A stretch of DNA of 64,000 nt from Opitutus sp. (GCA_024998815.1 JACEUQ010000001.1:1178001-1242000), one strand, 5' to 3'; positions 52,140 through 61,204 are shown, numbered from the stretch's first letter. Notes: generated by a model not told the origin, from the sequence alone. Numbers and translations are program-made.

Positions 52140-52166
52140 TGGCGGAGAGGGGGGGATTCGAACCCC
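52140..52166 (-). other. tRNA-Ser 3'-end fragment, probable attachment site
   Basis: Read leftward, the sequence is a T-arm GGGGTTCGAATCCCC followed by an acceptor-stem strand CCTCTCC, the discriminator G and CCA, as in tRNA-Ser. The 5' parts of a tRNA (GGAGAGG, D-arm, anticodon) are absent on the right. It is therefore a fragment, not a gene. Its place beside the integrase makes it the likely right attachment site. The matching left site was not found. Confidence 0.75.
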
Positions 52167-52317
52167 AAATCCTCGTGCTGACTAAGTTGCTTCAAAGCAC
52201 GGACTTAGTTGATGGTTAATTATTTATGACGTGAATAGCGAAGCAGATGAATGCAGCTAAAGGAAGCCTAAAACAGAAGTTTGGTCAACCTCTGGGCAAC
52301 CTAACCGAGGGGCTGCC

Positions 52318-53082
52318 TTACGACCTGTTCTGATCGACTGCACCAGGTAAAAGCGCTCCAGTTCGTATGGGCTCTTTCATTGATCCTCGAATGCGTGTCC
52401 AGTCGAAGAGCGGGCCGGGGTCTTTTTTGCGGTCTGGTGCAATCTCGTCGTGCCCTACGATTTTCTTGATGGAGTATCGGGTCGTGAGTCGCCCCACGAG
52501 CTTCGTCAGGGCGAGGTATTGGGCTTCGGTGTAGGCCTGCTCTCGATGCGTGCCGATGCGTTCGTCGTCGGGGTGCACGGAGGTCAACTCGATGCCGATG
52601 GAGAAATAATTCACACCGGTGCGGCCGTCGCCGTCGGGCATGGTGCTGACGCCCGCATGATAGGCCATGTCGTTATCTTCGACTAGTTGGATGACTTCAC
52701 CTTTGCGGCCAATCAGGTAGTGCGGTGCGACGCCGTAGGTGCGGAAAATTTGAATAATGAGATCAATGTCGAAGCGGTGGGTTTGAATGTTCTCCGGTGT
52801 GATGCCCTGGGCGTGGACGCGGTCTTTGACCTCTTGGGTGAGCAGGGCTTGGAACTCGGGATCGAACCAGTAAACCGCGCTGGAATGATGCAGGACGATA
52901 ACGTTGATTTGCCGTGGCTCGGCGTAGGGGCGAAAGCAGGGATTCACCGGCAGTGGATCACGTGCGTGTATGAGTCGTTTCTCGATTGTCAGTGGCTCAA
53001 CGAGAGTATCTGCCGAGGCTGCCGATAGGGTCCCGGCGATGAGGGCACTCGCGAGAACAAGGGTTATTCTTCGTCGAACCAT
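52318..53082 (-). CDS. Secreted N-acetylmuramoyl-L-alanine amidase
   Basis: A 254-residue protein with a signal peptide (about residues 1-24, ending SAASA) and an Amidase_2/PGRP domain. Probable zinc ligands lie in VIVLHHSSA (~62-63) and GHDEIAPDRKKDPGPLFDW (His ~210 and the late Asp). It cleaves the amide bond between muramic acid and the peptide stem of peptidoglycan in the periplasm. The gene overlaps the O-antigen-ligase-like gene upstream by 19 bp. It lies just outside the integrated element and appears chromosomal. Confidence 0.88.
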   Translation of the reverse strand: MVRRRITLVLASALIAGTLSAASADTLVEPLTIEKRLIHARDPLPVNPCFRPYAEPRQINVIVLHHSSAVYWFDPEFQALLTQEVKDRVHAQGITPENIQTHRFDIDLIIQIFRTYGVAPHYLIGRKGEVIQLVEDNDMAYHAGVSTMPDGDGRTGVNYFSIGIELTSVHPDDERIGTHREQAYTEAQYLALTKLVGRLTTRYSIKKIVGHDEIAPDRKKDPGPLFDWTRIRGSMKEPIRTGALLPGAVDQNRS

Positions 53083-54353
53083 GACCAGGAGGGAATGAAT
53101 AGATTTACCCCGCCCATAAGTTTGATGCGGGTGGTTTCGGGGTGCCGGTCACTCCAGTTGAACCAGTCATCGCAACGCAACTCACGGCATAGGCTGTCGC
53201 TCAACGTCACGCGGACTGAGGCAGGCGCTTGCCGGTCGAGCCATGCAATGGTTTCTGGTATGGCGGGGAGATTGAAGAGGTGCACCCGCGATTTGGGAGG
53301 TAGGTTTGCGGGCAGGTCTCCTGAGACAATCCATAGGGCGTCCGGCGGAAAGTCGGCGGGGAGGGTTGCTCCTGAGCGCAGTACAAGGGCACTCACAGCG
53401 GATGAGCGAATATCTTGGCCCCACTTTTCACCGAGTACTCCAGGATTGGGTGCGTAAAGGACAACACGCGGTAGCTGGTCGCCCCAGCGGATGGAATCGG
53501 AGCCTGTGGAGAGTTGCGGTAAGCTGAGGTACCAGCCAATGCCGTGCAGGGTGAGTAGGGAAAGCAGGGCAACTCCCCCGCCTAAGCAGGCCACGCGAGC
53601 CGAGGCGAAGGAGCGATGGCAGATGCGCCAGGCGGCGACAAGCACGAGCCAGACGAGAGCTAACGCCCAGACCTGCCAGACGTTGGCCGTGGTGCTGAAA
53701 ATCGCGGTGACAAAGAAGGTGAGCCAGACTGCCGCTGCTGTGGTTAACAGGGGCACGGAACTACGCGGCCAGACGAACCATGACAGTGCTGCCCATGACA
53801 GGGCGTAGCCTAGGCGGGCAGCGAGGCCATGCTCGGCAAGCCAATTGAGGTGATAGTTAATGAGCGAGAGGTAGCCGCGCCGGTCGCCGATTTCCTGGTA
53901 CCACTGGGCGAAAAAGCTGGAGGCGTTGCCCGTGCCCACTCCGTTGGGCGCATCCCAGAGCATCGCGAGGCCGGCTCGCCATAGATCGCTGCGGGAGTCG
54001 TCGCCGTAGGTGAACCGAAACCAGACTCCGCGAAAAGTGCCATAAACAGCCACGGCGAGAATCGCAACGGCACCGCCGATGATCAGGCTGCGCGAAATAC
54101 GTGGGCGGTGGATCAGCGCAACGAGGCCCATACCGCAACCGGCGGCGATGAGGCCACCGCGTGATTTGGTGGCGATGAGTAGAACCGAAAAGCCAAGACC
54201 GAGGATCAGCCCGAGCCATTGCCAACGGCGGCGGGTCTGGAGGAAGCACCAGGCGCACGAAACCAGCGCACACGCAAGGATCGCCGCGCTGAGGTTACTG
54301 CTTGCCGGGCCGATCCCTAAAAAATCGAAACGATCACCGAATAACAGGTTCAT
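53064..54353 (-). CDS. O-antigen-ligase-like polytopic membrane protein
   Basis: A 429-residue protein with about eight hydrophobic helices in the first ~290 residues. The segment STKSRGGLIAAGCGMGLVAL and the periplasmic GVGTGNASSFFAQWYQ with INYHLNWLAEHGL match the Wzy_C/O-antigen ligase pattern. The C-terminal ~150 residues are soluble and not recognised. It probably polymerises or transfers surface glycans. The apparent N-terminus is short for the family (about 10-12 helices are usual), and no upstream extension is obvious, so N-terminal loss is possible. Co-transcribed with the amidase. Confidence 0.72.
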   Translation of the reverse strand: MNLLFGDRFDFLGIGPASSNLSAAILACALVSCAWCFLQTRRRWQWLGLILGLGFSVLLIATKSRGGLIAAGCGMGLVALIHRPRISRSLIIGGAVAILAVAVYGTFRGVWFRFTYGDDSRSDLWRAGLAMLWDAPNGVGTGNASSFFAQWYQEIGDRRGYLSLINYHLNWLAEHGLAARLGYALSWAALSWFVWPRSSVPLLTTAAAVWLTFFVTAIFSTTANVWQVWALALVWLVLVAAWRICHRSFASARVACLGGGVALLSLLTLHGIGWYLSLPQLSTGSDSIRWGDQLPRVVLYAPNPGVLGEKWGQDIRSSAVSALVLRSGATLPADFPPDALWIVSGDLPANLPPKSRVHLFNLPAIPETIAWLDRQAPASVRVTLSDSLCRELRCDDWFNWSDRHPETTRIKLMGGVNLFIPSWSWFDEE

Positions 54354-54428
54354 CGTATAACCCTCATCGGAATCGTCTGCACGCAGGCTCCGTCATTCGA
54401 GACTGTCCTAAAAACGATTGTGCCCACT

Positions 54429-55430
54429 TCATTTCTCCAACAACGGCCCCCAGGCGACCGCGATTTCGCGGGTAGGAAGCGCGGTTTGGTAGAGGCCTTG
54501 GATCAGGTGGCGCTTTTCAAAGGGCACTGCCTGCTGGTTAAGCCAATCGCCGATGTAACGGGGTTGGCGCATGAGTTTATACGGATCGCCTTTGGGTTGA
54601 GGGTCTTTTTCCCGGTAGTCGGGCAAGAAGGGCAAAAGGTAGTCGAAGAAGGCGACGGTGAGTTTGTCGATCTCGGGGCTGCCGGAGTGGCCGAGGCCTT
54701 CACCGGCTTTGTAGATCATGGGATAGCCCAACTCCAATGCTCCGTAGTAGAAACGTTGGGAGGCTTGGTAGCCGAACTCGCGTTCGCCGGTGGTGACTAG
54801 CCAAGCGATGTTTTTACCGCCGGGAGTGAGGTCGTCGTAAGAGCTGTTTACGTGGATGTGAATGCCGGCGAAATACTCGGGCTTGCGTAACGCGAGGCGA
54901 TGGGCGGTTTGGGCACCGCCGGAAATGCCGTCGATTAAGAAGTCTTTGCTGGGGAGCTTGTATTTGCGGGTTAGCTCTTGGATGGAGTATTCCCACTTGC
55001 GGGCGGCGATGTCGAACTGGCGGGACCACTCGCGGTCCGCCTTATCGTCCATCTCGTCGTTGCTGGTGCCGGTGGTGTAGAACTTGAGGCGGGACCAACT
55101 CAGGAGGGCGAAGCCGTTCTTTTGCGCCCAGTTGACGAGGGGGCCGGAGCGCAGGTTGCCCATGACACCGTCGGGGGTGTCTTTCCAAGTGCAGACGCAG
55201 AGCACGCCCCGCACCGGGTCGCCGTCTTTGTGGCCGGGAGGAAAACGAAGGGCGAAATTGATCCAACTGTCCTTACCGGTGCCGAAATTGACGAACTGCT
55301 TATGGAAGATAACGCCATTTACCACTTGGCCGGATTGGTAGCTTGGCTCCTTGGCAGGCGGCGTCTGGGCATGGGCGGCAAGCGAGACGAACCAGAGTGC
55401 CGAGATGGCTAGGACTATACGGGAAGACAT
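54429..55430 (-). CDS. Secreted alpha/beta hydrolase 1
   Basis: A 333-residue protein with a signal peptide (cleavage near AAHA-Q, residue ~22). The nucleophile elbow GISGGAQTAHR fits the serine-hydrolase G-x-S-x-G motif, and the late GEGLGHSGSPE supplies a candidate His. Substrate unknown. It is related to the next gene, sharing the S-G-G-A-Q elbow, so an old duplication is likely. It is 13 bp downstream of that gene and part of the leftward envelope gene run. Confidence 0.75.
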   Translation of the reverse strand: MSSRIVLAISALWFVSLAAHAQTPPAKEPSYQSGQVVNGVIFHKQFVNFGTGKDSWINFALRFPPGHKDGDPVRGVLCVCTWKDTPDGVMGNLRSGPLVNWAQKNGFALLSWSRLKFYTTGTSNDEMDDKADREWSRQFDIAARKWEYSIQELTRKYKLPSKDFLIDGISGGAQTAHRLALRKPEYFAGIHIHVNSSYDDLTPGGKNIAWLVTTGEREFGYQASQRFYYGALELGYPMIYKAGEGLGHSGSPEIDKLTVAFFDYLLPFLPDYREKDPQPKGDPYKLMRQPRYIGDWLNQQAVPFEKRHLIQGLYQTALPTREIAVAWGPLLEK

Positions 55431-55443
55431 TGTGCCAGTGCGC

Positions 55444-56280
55444 CTAGGGATGATGGAGTCTTAGCCACAGGTCGGCCACTTCGGGTGTGGGCAACCAAGC
55501 GGAGAGGGCAGGATTTAAAAGCCGCTCGTCCTCGGAGGTGGGCTGCTTGGTTTCGGCGTCCAACCATTGAGCATGGTCGAACTTTCCATCGAGCACGGCG
55601 GCGAAGTAGGCGCGGACAAACTCCTCGAAGCGTTTGTGGCGCATGTGGCCGACGTTGCCGATGCTTACCCAAGTCCAGCGGGCATCCTTGCGACGGCCCT
55701 GTTGGAAATAGGCGAAGGAGGGGCCGTAGCGCTCGGCATCGAATTCGGCACAGGCGACAATGCCGGGCGCAGTGGTTAGCGTGGCTGAGTTCGGTGCTTT
55801 CCAGAATGAAGCGGAGTAAGCAGCCCAGCTCAGCATTCGATTGGGATAGAGTTCGGCAAAGCGACTGCCGAACTGCGCACCTCCCGAAAATCCATACAAT
55901 AAAATCTTAACGTCCTTCCCGTAGATTTTGTTGAGACCTGCTAGCAAGGCTGCTCCTGAACCCTGTTCTGGGTAATAGTAGCCCTTGGCTGGATTACTAT
56001 AAAGAAGAGCAGGTGGAGATGAAAACGACACTCCCATTAAACCGAGACCTTGATTCTTGGCAAAATCCAACCAAGCTTTTTCTGTAATGAGAATTTTGCC
56101 GTCGCCATTCATTCCAGGCAAAAGGATAAGCACACCGTGAACGGGAATCAAACTAGCTTGGTGATGGATCTCCGCTGTGGTGACGTAACGAGGTGCTTCC
56201 AGTTTTGTTGTTACTAAATCGGCATAAGAAAGTGAGGCTAGTCCTAAGCTTAATATCGAAACGATGGTAAAATTAATCAT
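55444..56280 (-). CDS. Secreted alpha/beta hydrolase 2
   Basis: A 278-residue protein from the ATG at 56280, with a signal peptide (MINFTIVSILSLGLASLSYA). The nucleophile elbow is GFSGGAQFGSRFAELYP; the early VHGVLILLPGMNGDG carries the oxyanion-hole region, and a late GNVGHMRHKRFEEF carries the probable catalytic His. Paralogue of the gene at 54429. The start overlaps the rhodanese stop (ATGA). A shared substrate with its neighbour is possible but unknown. Confidence 0.76.
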   Translation of the reverse strand: MINFTIVSILSLGLASLSYADLVTTKLEAPRYVTTAEIHHQASLIPVHGVLILLPGMNGDGKILITEKAWLDFAKNQGLGLMGVSFSSPPALLYSNPAKGYYYPEQGSGAALLAGLNKIYGKDVKILLYGFSGGAQFGSRFAELYPNRMLSWAAYSASFWKAPNSATLTTAPGIVACAEFDAERYGPSFAYFQQGRRKDARWTWVSIGNVGHMRHKRFEEFVRAYFAAVLDGKFDHAQWLDAETKQPTSEDERLLNPALSAWLPTPEVADLWLRLHHP

Positions 56281-56714
56281 TGTGACTCCACGAGTTCCCC
56301 TGACTCTGACTGATAACTCTGCCATGCCTTAAACCCATTGCTCAGTATTCTTATTTTAGCCTCGGGCAAATCAGTAAGTAGCTTGATGGCTATCTGCTTA
56401 CTTAGACCGCAAGATCGACTATCACAATATATAACCACAACACGCTCTGGCGACCATCGCTCTAAGAAGTCTAATAGTGCATGATCCCAGTTAAGCGAAT
56501 TCATCAATAAGGCATTAGGTATGTGGTTTATATTGTATTCATCAACAGAGCGCGCATCAATAAATAAAGAATTAAGTTTTAGCGCGTGTTGCACGCCCAA
56601 CTCCTTGATTCGCCAATTTTCCACTACATAATGACTTCTTTCAAATGGCAGGAATAAGCACACAACGCCCGGTATAGTGCCGATTAGGATAAGAACGAGA
56701 AGCCTAAGGAGCAT
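56277..56714 (-). CDS. Membrane-anchored rhodanese-domain protein
   Basis: A 145-residue protein with one N-terminal membrane segment (about residues 1-22), followed by a rhodanese domain facing the periplasm. Marks are FIDARSVDEYNINHIPNA and the active loop VVIYCDSRSCGLSK with catalytic Cys97. Rhodaneses transfer sulfane sulfur or act in thiol-redox reactions. MauE-like and DUF1573 genes nearby suggest a shared redox or envelope theme. Overlaps the hydrolase downstream by 4 bp. Confidence 0.85.
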   Translation of the reverse strand: MLLRLLVLILIGTIPGVVCLFLPFERSHYVVENWRIKELGVQHALKLNSLFIDARSVDEYNINHIPNALLMNSLNWDHALLDFLERWSPERVVVIYCDSRSCGLSKQIAIKLLTDLPEAKIRILSNGFKAWQSYQSESGELVESQ

Positions 56715-56777
56715 ATTTTGTGATTACCATAAACTGATTGCACCTCAAGTGCCCACTCTGTCGAGAGAGGAGAGAGT

Positions 56778-57449
56778 TTACTTAATAACTAAATGGCAAG
56801 AAAACCTGAGTGGTTTTGGAAAGGCATCAACAGACTCGAGCACGATAAGTGCTTGAGTGGATTCCGAAGTCGATTGTGGTCGAACTACTATATCATAAGC
56901 TCGACCCTCGAAAATGGGCTCAATAGTAGCGGTAAAGTTTGGGTTAGTTATTTCCTGAATCTTTATTTTTAACGGTTGCTCCTGCTTAACTTCTAAGCGA
57001 ATGCGCTTTTCTAATGGCTCTGAATTCAAACGCCAAAATGTGATCCCCGGTGTTACTCCAACTATCTCAGGAATAAATACTGATAGCGTTAGATTTTGTT
57101 CAAAAGGCACAATCTCCTTTTCCTTAATATATTCACCCTTTATAATAATGGAAACTGTGTTTAACCCTCTGCGTGATCCAGGGGTATAGACTCCGCTCAA
57201 AACACCTTCTTCATCAGGAGCGTATTCGGATTTTTCTGTCTTGGGGATTGTGCATCCACAACTTGCTTGAGCAGAAATCAGCCTTGCCTTTAATTTTGTT
57301 TGGTTTTGGAATTTAAAGATGAAATCGACAGCAGTGGCATGAGGGGGGGCATCAATTTTCTTGCTTTTGTCTTCCCAAGTGAATCCGTCCGCCCAAGCAC
57401 AATTTATAGCAAAAGTTAAGATTATAAATAAAACGCCGATTATTTTCAT
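56778..57449 (-). CDS. DUF1573 secreted protein
   Basis: A 223-residue protein from the ATG at 57449, with a signal peptide (~1-20). The DUF1573 hallmark SCGCT (63-67) sits in an immunoglobulin-like beta domain, followed by a second beta domain. Function of the family is unknown; members are often secreted and occur near MauE or other thiol-redox genes. The conserved Cys pair may bind metal or be redox active. It starts 14 bp after the upstream gene. Confidence 0.82.
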   Translation of the reverse strand: MKIIGVLFIILTFAINCAWADGFTWEDKSKKIDAPPHATAVDFIFKFQNQTKLKARLISAQASCGCTIPKTEKSEYAPDEEGVLSGVYTPGSRRGLNTVSIIIKGEYIKEKEIVPFEQNLTLSVFIPEIVGVTPGITFWRLNSEPLEKRIRLEVKQEQPLKIKIQEITNPNFTATIEPIFEGRAYDIVVRPQSTSESTQALIVLESVDAFPKPLRFSCHLVIK

Positions 57450-57463
57450 TGTATAGAACGTAA

Positions 57464-57847
57464 TCAATTTACCCAAACAAAGAACCATATAACGGTTATA
57501 AAGATTGTAAATAAAGCGGATGCGACAATTATTTCAATACTTCTTCGCCGATCTCTTAGGTGGATATACTTATGTCCAGGAAGATGCATCACCTCTACGC
57601 AGGATCCAACCTTAGCTGCTGAATAATACGATCCAAAGCGTTCCTTTAGCGTGTGTGTTTTACCTTCAATATTAAATTGGAACCAGACAGTGCAGCCATC
57701 TTCCGGCGTGGCTTGTTTAACCTCATTTATGCGCGCGATGTAGATAACGCCTTTCTTATAATGCTGGTGTAAATCCACTAGGATTACGAAAGTGGCCACC
57801 CAAGAAATGCATACCACTATTGAAAATATGATTAGCGCAATGCTCAA
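57464..57847 (-). CDS. DUF3592-like membrane protein
   Basis: A 127-residue protein with two membrane segments (about 4-25 and 105-125) around a soluble beta-rich middle (CTVWFQFNIEGKTHTLKERF and GSCVEVMHLPGHK). This layout is the one seen in DUF3592 proteins, whose role is unknown. It overlaps the upstream gene by 4 bp. Confidence 0.6.
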   Translation of the reverse strand: MSIALIIFSIVVCISWVATFVILVDLHQHYKKGVIYIARINEVKQATPEDGCTVWFQFNIEGKTHTLKERFGSYYSAAKVGSCVEVMHLPGHKYIHLRDRRRSIEIIVASALFTIFITVIWFFVWVN

Positions 57848-58488
57848 ATTTTTTGAAAAATAAATTTTGATAGCTCTCCTGATGGCAGGGCATTAAAAAA
57901 ATTTACTATTAAAGGATCTTCAATATTTGAACAATCTAGCAGGTATACAGGCCCTCGCTTGACTAAAACCTTTACGAGGTAGTCGCGAGCTTTGGGCTTA
58001 TCTTTGTTCAATAGATAAAAAACATAGACCTTGTTTCCCTTTGTAATTGAATGTAATAACAATACTTCATCAACGTTTTCAAAAATTCGCTTTGTAGCTT
58101 CGTTGAATGCGAAATCGCAATATTCCGTTAGAGTTGGGATACACTCAGGAGTAGAAAGCAGAAACCTGTCTGAGTTGGATGCGATCTTATCTGCATAGAT
58201 TGAGAAAACGGTTGTTAGATAGGGATTCTCGATAAATGAAGAAACTTCATTGGGAGTTGGTAATTCTTTGGGTATAGAAACTTTTGTCCTCAGTAAGTCT
58301 TGATAAATGCACTCGTCGAACGCTAAATCACCTGAATCAGGCTTTGGACCTTGAAACCCTCTTATTGTAATTGGAACACCTATTTTGTAGGTTTCCGCTG
58401 AATATTTGGGCAACGTGTTTGTCGCGTCAGCTGCTGAGCTAAATGATGCGCCCAATAAAAATAACGGAAGGATTAGAGATAATTTCAT
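57844..58488 (-). CDS. Hypothetical secreted protein
   Basis: A 214-residue protein with a clear signal peptide (LILPLFLLGASFSSAAD). No domain is recognised. Four Cys residues (in DECIYQD, PECIPTL, EYCDFAF and LLDCSN) may form disulfides. A+T-richer than the chromosomal genes to the right and left. Part of the leftward unit from 61204. Confidence 0.55.
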   Translation of the reverse strand: MKLSLILPLFLLGASFSSAADATNTLPKYSAETYKIGVPITIRGFQGPKPDSGDLAFDECIYQDLLRTKVSIPKELPTPNEVSSFIENPYLTTVFSIYADKIASNSDRFLLSTPECIPTLTEYCDFAFNEATKRIFENVDEVLLLHSITKGNKVYVFYLLNKDKPKARDYLVKVLVKRGPVYLLDCSNIEDPLIVNFFNALPSGELSKFIFQKI

Positions 58489-58505
58489 AGTGGCTCAATT
58501 CTTCA

Positions 58506-59318
58506 TTACATGCAAAGTGCGGGAGCGTCATGGCGTCCTGAGACAAGGTTGATTACACCTGCGAGCTTGATATTCCAAGCGAGATATGGAGTAACACATA
58601 AAGCTCCTACCTTCTCAATTGAGCCCTTGTCTGTGCAGTATTGAAAGCCTCCAGACGTTTGTCCTCCAAATCCTCCGCTGATCGAAACTAATTCATAACC
58701 TTCATTTCCAATATATCCGGTTATGCCCCCGTATACGTTTAAGTTACCTGTAAGATTACTGCAACTTTTAGGGTTTGTGCATGTTTGAGCGTAATCAACA
58801 CTTATGCCCATGCTGAGGTTGGCGCGAAGATCTGCCCGAATACCTGCGACTTGGGGGGGGACCCACGCCGCAGTCATTGGGACATTTACGCTAACACCAG
58901 CTCCGGTTATGTTTCCACTGAATTTAAAAGAACCAAGTTCAGTTACAGTATTGTTACAACATTCATTCCATTTTTTTCCAGTTCCGGAAAAGGTAGCGGG
59001 CCCTGACATTGCAAAATTAACGCCAAAAGCACCGCCAATCTTACCTGCAGTATCATTGTATATTTTCGTGAGTGCGGATAGATCTATTGTTTGAGTTAGT
59101 GAAATCTCATTCTTCTTATAAACTGTGCTCCCTCCGCAGCAAAGTTCGTCGGATTTGGCAATTAAGGCTTCGTCACATACTGGTTTTTGACATGCATCAA
59201 AACCCACAGAGGGCTCAGTCCCGCCGGCACATGGACACTCATCTTGTGCCATTAGAGCCGAGCAGGAAATCAGCACTAGCATCGATACAATAAACCTATT
59301 TTTAATATTGGTAGTCAT
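58506..59318 (-). CDS. Hypothetical secreted Cys-rich protein
   Basis: A 270-residue protein with a signal peptide (ending ALMAQ, ~25). About 15 Cys residues lie in clusters (DECPCAGG, ACQKPVCDE, LCCGG, ECCNN, CTNPKSC). The middle is Gly/Ser-rich with beta strands. It could be a disulfide-stabilised surface protein. No family is recognised. It lies between the RHS-type gene and another secreted protein. Confidence 0.55.
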   Translation of the reverse strand: MTTNIKNRFIVSMLVLISCSALMAQDECPCAGGTEPSVGFDACQKPVCDEALIAKSDELCCGGSTVYKKNEISLTQTIDLSALTKIYNDTAGKIGGAFGVNFAMSGPATFSGTGKKWNECCNNTVTELGSFKFSGNITGAGVSVNVPMTAAWVPPQVAGIRADLRANLSMGISVDYAQTCTNPKSCSNLTGNLNVYGGITGYIGNEGYELVSISGGFGGQTSGGFQYCTDKGSIEKVGALCVTPYLAWNIKLAGVINLVSGRHDAPALCM

Positions 59319-59327
59319 AATGGAAAA

Positions 59328-60995
59328 TTATTTTAAAATGCTTTTTAGCCCTAATTCATTAATTACTTCAATTGCTTTGTTGTCACCTTGATCTTTATAA
59401 TTGAAACTATAGCGCTCACCTGTAGATTTTACGTATTCTACAATACCTAATCCTTCTATGTATGTTTTGCGCCATGACTCGATGTCATTTTCGAGAAACA
59501 CGGCAATCTTGCGATTGTTTTCGTAGGTGTATCTGTATTCTTCTGTTCCGGTTGCCTTGAATATGACATTTTTAACGAGTTTCCCCTGTTCGTAGATCAA
59601 CTCTTGAGTGATTTTGCCGTTGGCAATCTTTCTGGTAAAATCGCCATTGTTTAAGTATTCCCAGATTATTACATTTCCGTTCAAATCTATCTGCCTGATT
59701 CTCCTGCCGAGTTCATCGTAGGCATTTCTCTCTACTATCAAAATCTTGTTATCCTGTATTCTTTCAATCTTTCTAATTTTTCCATGCATTGCACCAGGTG
59801 TGAGCAAATAATGCGTTACGGTCTTAATGCCGTCCTTGGACATCTTTGTTGATATACCCTTTGCCCGATCATAGTAGGTGTATTCTGATTTGCCTTCACG
59901 ATCCGTTCTCGTTACTTTTGCCTCATCGGGGCGCCAATTATAGTCGGCTACCTTTGTCGGCCCTCTCTGCCCCTCGGGAATTTCCGCTGGTTTGGCTTCC
60001 GGGTCGAGAACTGGTCTTCCCGCGTTTGCTAGGCTAGGGTTTTCGATTTTGTAGGTTGATCCTTGGTCGTCGCGAATAAAACCGGAAGGCGCATGCCAAG
60101 TTAGGTAACTTATTTCCGTTGAGTTGATCCGTTCAAACTGAATGCGGTTAGCATCGCCGCCTTGCGGGGCGTAGGAAATAGCCAAGGGAGTGAGCGCCGC
60201 GTCACCAAGCTTACTGAGATAGGGCCCGGTAGGGAATTTGTTTAATGATGCTTCGGCATATTCAAACGAAATTACCTTGGACAAAGGATCGCCAGCATCT
60301 CCGATGCGAAACTCTTTGGCGCGGTTGGCGTCATCATAAACAAATTCGGCAATAACTTTTCCGGAGCCCCGCAGAGTAAGGCGAGTAGGACGGCGAAGCC
60401 GGTTGTAACTGATTAAGTATTGATCAGTGTCAGTGGTTGATTTGGCGAAAGTGAATCGGGTCAATAATCCTTCTTCATAGACCAATTCAGCCCCGCTTTC
60501 TTGATGACGTAGCGTGACAAGGCGCTTTCTAGGCGTTTTTAAGGCCAGCCAAGTGTCGTCTTTGGATTTGAAGACGATGGGTGCATCGGGATTAGGTTTT
60601 TTGGTCGAGGCATTTCCCCGTTCTAAAATGAAGTAAAAAATCCGGCCATCGGGTCGGTGCCAGCGGATGCTGTCTTGATCGACCTCCACCAAGGCACTCG
60701 CAAACAGATTTACCGACCAACCTTTACCCAAAGGGCTGGGACTGGGCTCGGGTCTGGGATCAGTCGTGAATTCGGCACGCAGGGGGATGTTGGTGCCATT
60801 TAGCGATAGGGAAGCCAATGGGACATGCCAGACCGCATAACCATAACGATCAGCGGCGCCCAAGGAACGAGATTCATATTTCCAAGTGAAGGCTGATTGA
60901 CCGCTAACCGACGCAGTGCCCGCCAGCGCAAAGAAAAGCGCTACGGCACTACGTCGAGAAAGGCAGACCGGAAACTTGAACCCAAGGCAACGCAC
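59328..60995 (-). CDS. Secreted RHS/YD-repeat protein
   Basis: A 555-residue protein with a signal peptide (~1-32). From about residue 200 it shows YD/RHS-like repeats (FVYDDANRAKEF, YTYYDRAKGIS, NAYDELGRRIRQID, WEYLNNGDFTR, YTYENNRK). No C-terminal toxin domain or DPxGxxG-type processing motif is seen, so a delivered polymorphic toxin is unlikely. It may be a surface-attached or binding protein. It starts 5 bp after the small secreted gene. Confidence 0.75.
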   Translation of the reverse strand: MRCLGFKFPVCLSRRSAVALFFALAGTASVSGQSAFTWKYESRSLGAADRYGYAVWHVPLASLSLNGTNIPLRAEFTTDPRPEPSPSPLGKGWSVNLFASALVEVDQDSIRWHRPDGRIFYFILERGNASTKKPNPDAPIVFKSKDDTWLALKTPRKRLVTLRHQESGAELVYEEGLLTRFTFAKSTTDTDQYLISYNRLRRPTRLTLRGSGKVIAEFVYDDANRAKEFRIGDAGDPLSKVISFEYAEASLNKFPTGPYLSKLGDAALTPLAISYAPQGGDANRIQFERINSTEISYLTWHAPSGFIRDDQGSTYKIENPSLANAGRPVLDPEAKPAEIPEGQRGPTKVADYNWRPDEAKVTRTDREGKSEYTYYDRAKGISTKMSKDGIKTVTHYLLTPGAMHGKIRKIERIQDNKILIVERNAYDELGRRIRQIDLNGNVIIWEYLNNGDFTRKIANGKITQELIYEQGKLVKNVIFKATGTEEYRYTYENNRKIAVFLENDIESWRKTYIEGLGIVEYVKSTGERYSFNYKDQGDNKAIEVINELGLKSILK

Positions 60996-61000
60996 TTGCT

Positions 61001-61204
61001 TTAATCCTTGGCGAAAACTGAAGTGGGCATATCGTCAACGATTACACCCTCGGGCATGGAATCGCCGTTGTTATTATCATCATCGTTATTGCAGGATTCG
61101 GGAGGATTGGGTCCATCGCACTCATCGCCACAAGTGGCTTGAACGGTGACAGCGCTGAGCCCCAAACTTAGCGCGAGGAGGAGGAGCTTGATTTTCTGGT
61201 TCAT
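61001..61204 (-). CDS. Small secreted Asp/Asn-rich protein
   Basis: A 67-residue protein. A signal peptide (KLLLLALSLGLSAVTVQA) is followed by a short mature part with three Cys (CGDEC, SCNN) and an acidic DDDNNNGD stretch resembling a calcium-binding type loop. It is the first gene of the leftward run. Function unknown. Confidence 0.5.
   Translation of the reverse strand: MNQKIKLLLLALSLGLSAVTVQATCGDECDGPNPPESCNNDDDNNNGDSMPEGVIVDDMPTSVFAKD

Noticed and set aside
52140-52232. Complete tRNA gene next to the integrase
   Set aside because: Only the T-arm and 3' acceptor strand are present; no GGAGAGG 5' strand, D-arm or anticodon arm can be found in the expected place.
59328-60995. Polymorphic RHS toxin
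   Set aside because: No C-terminal toxin domain, no conserved processing motif and no immunity-like gene; it looks like a secreted YD-repeat protein only.
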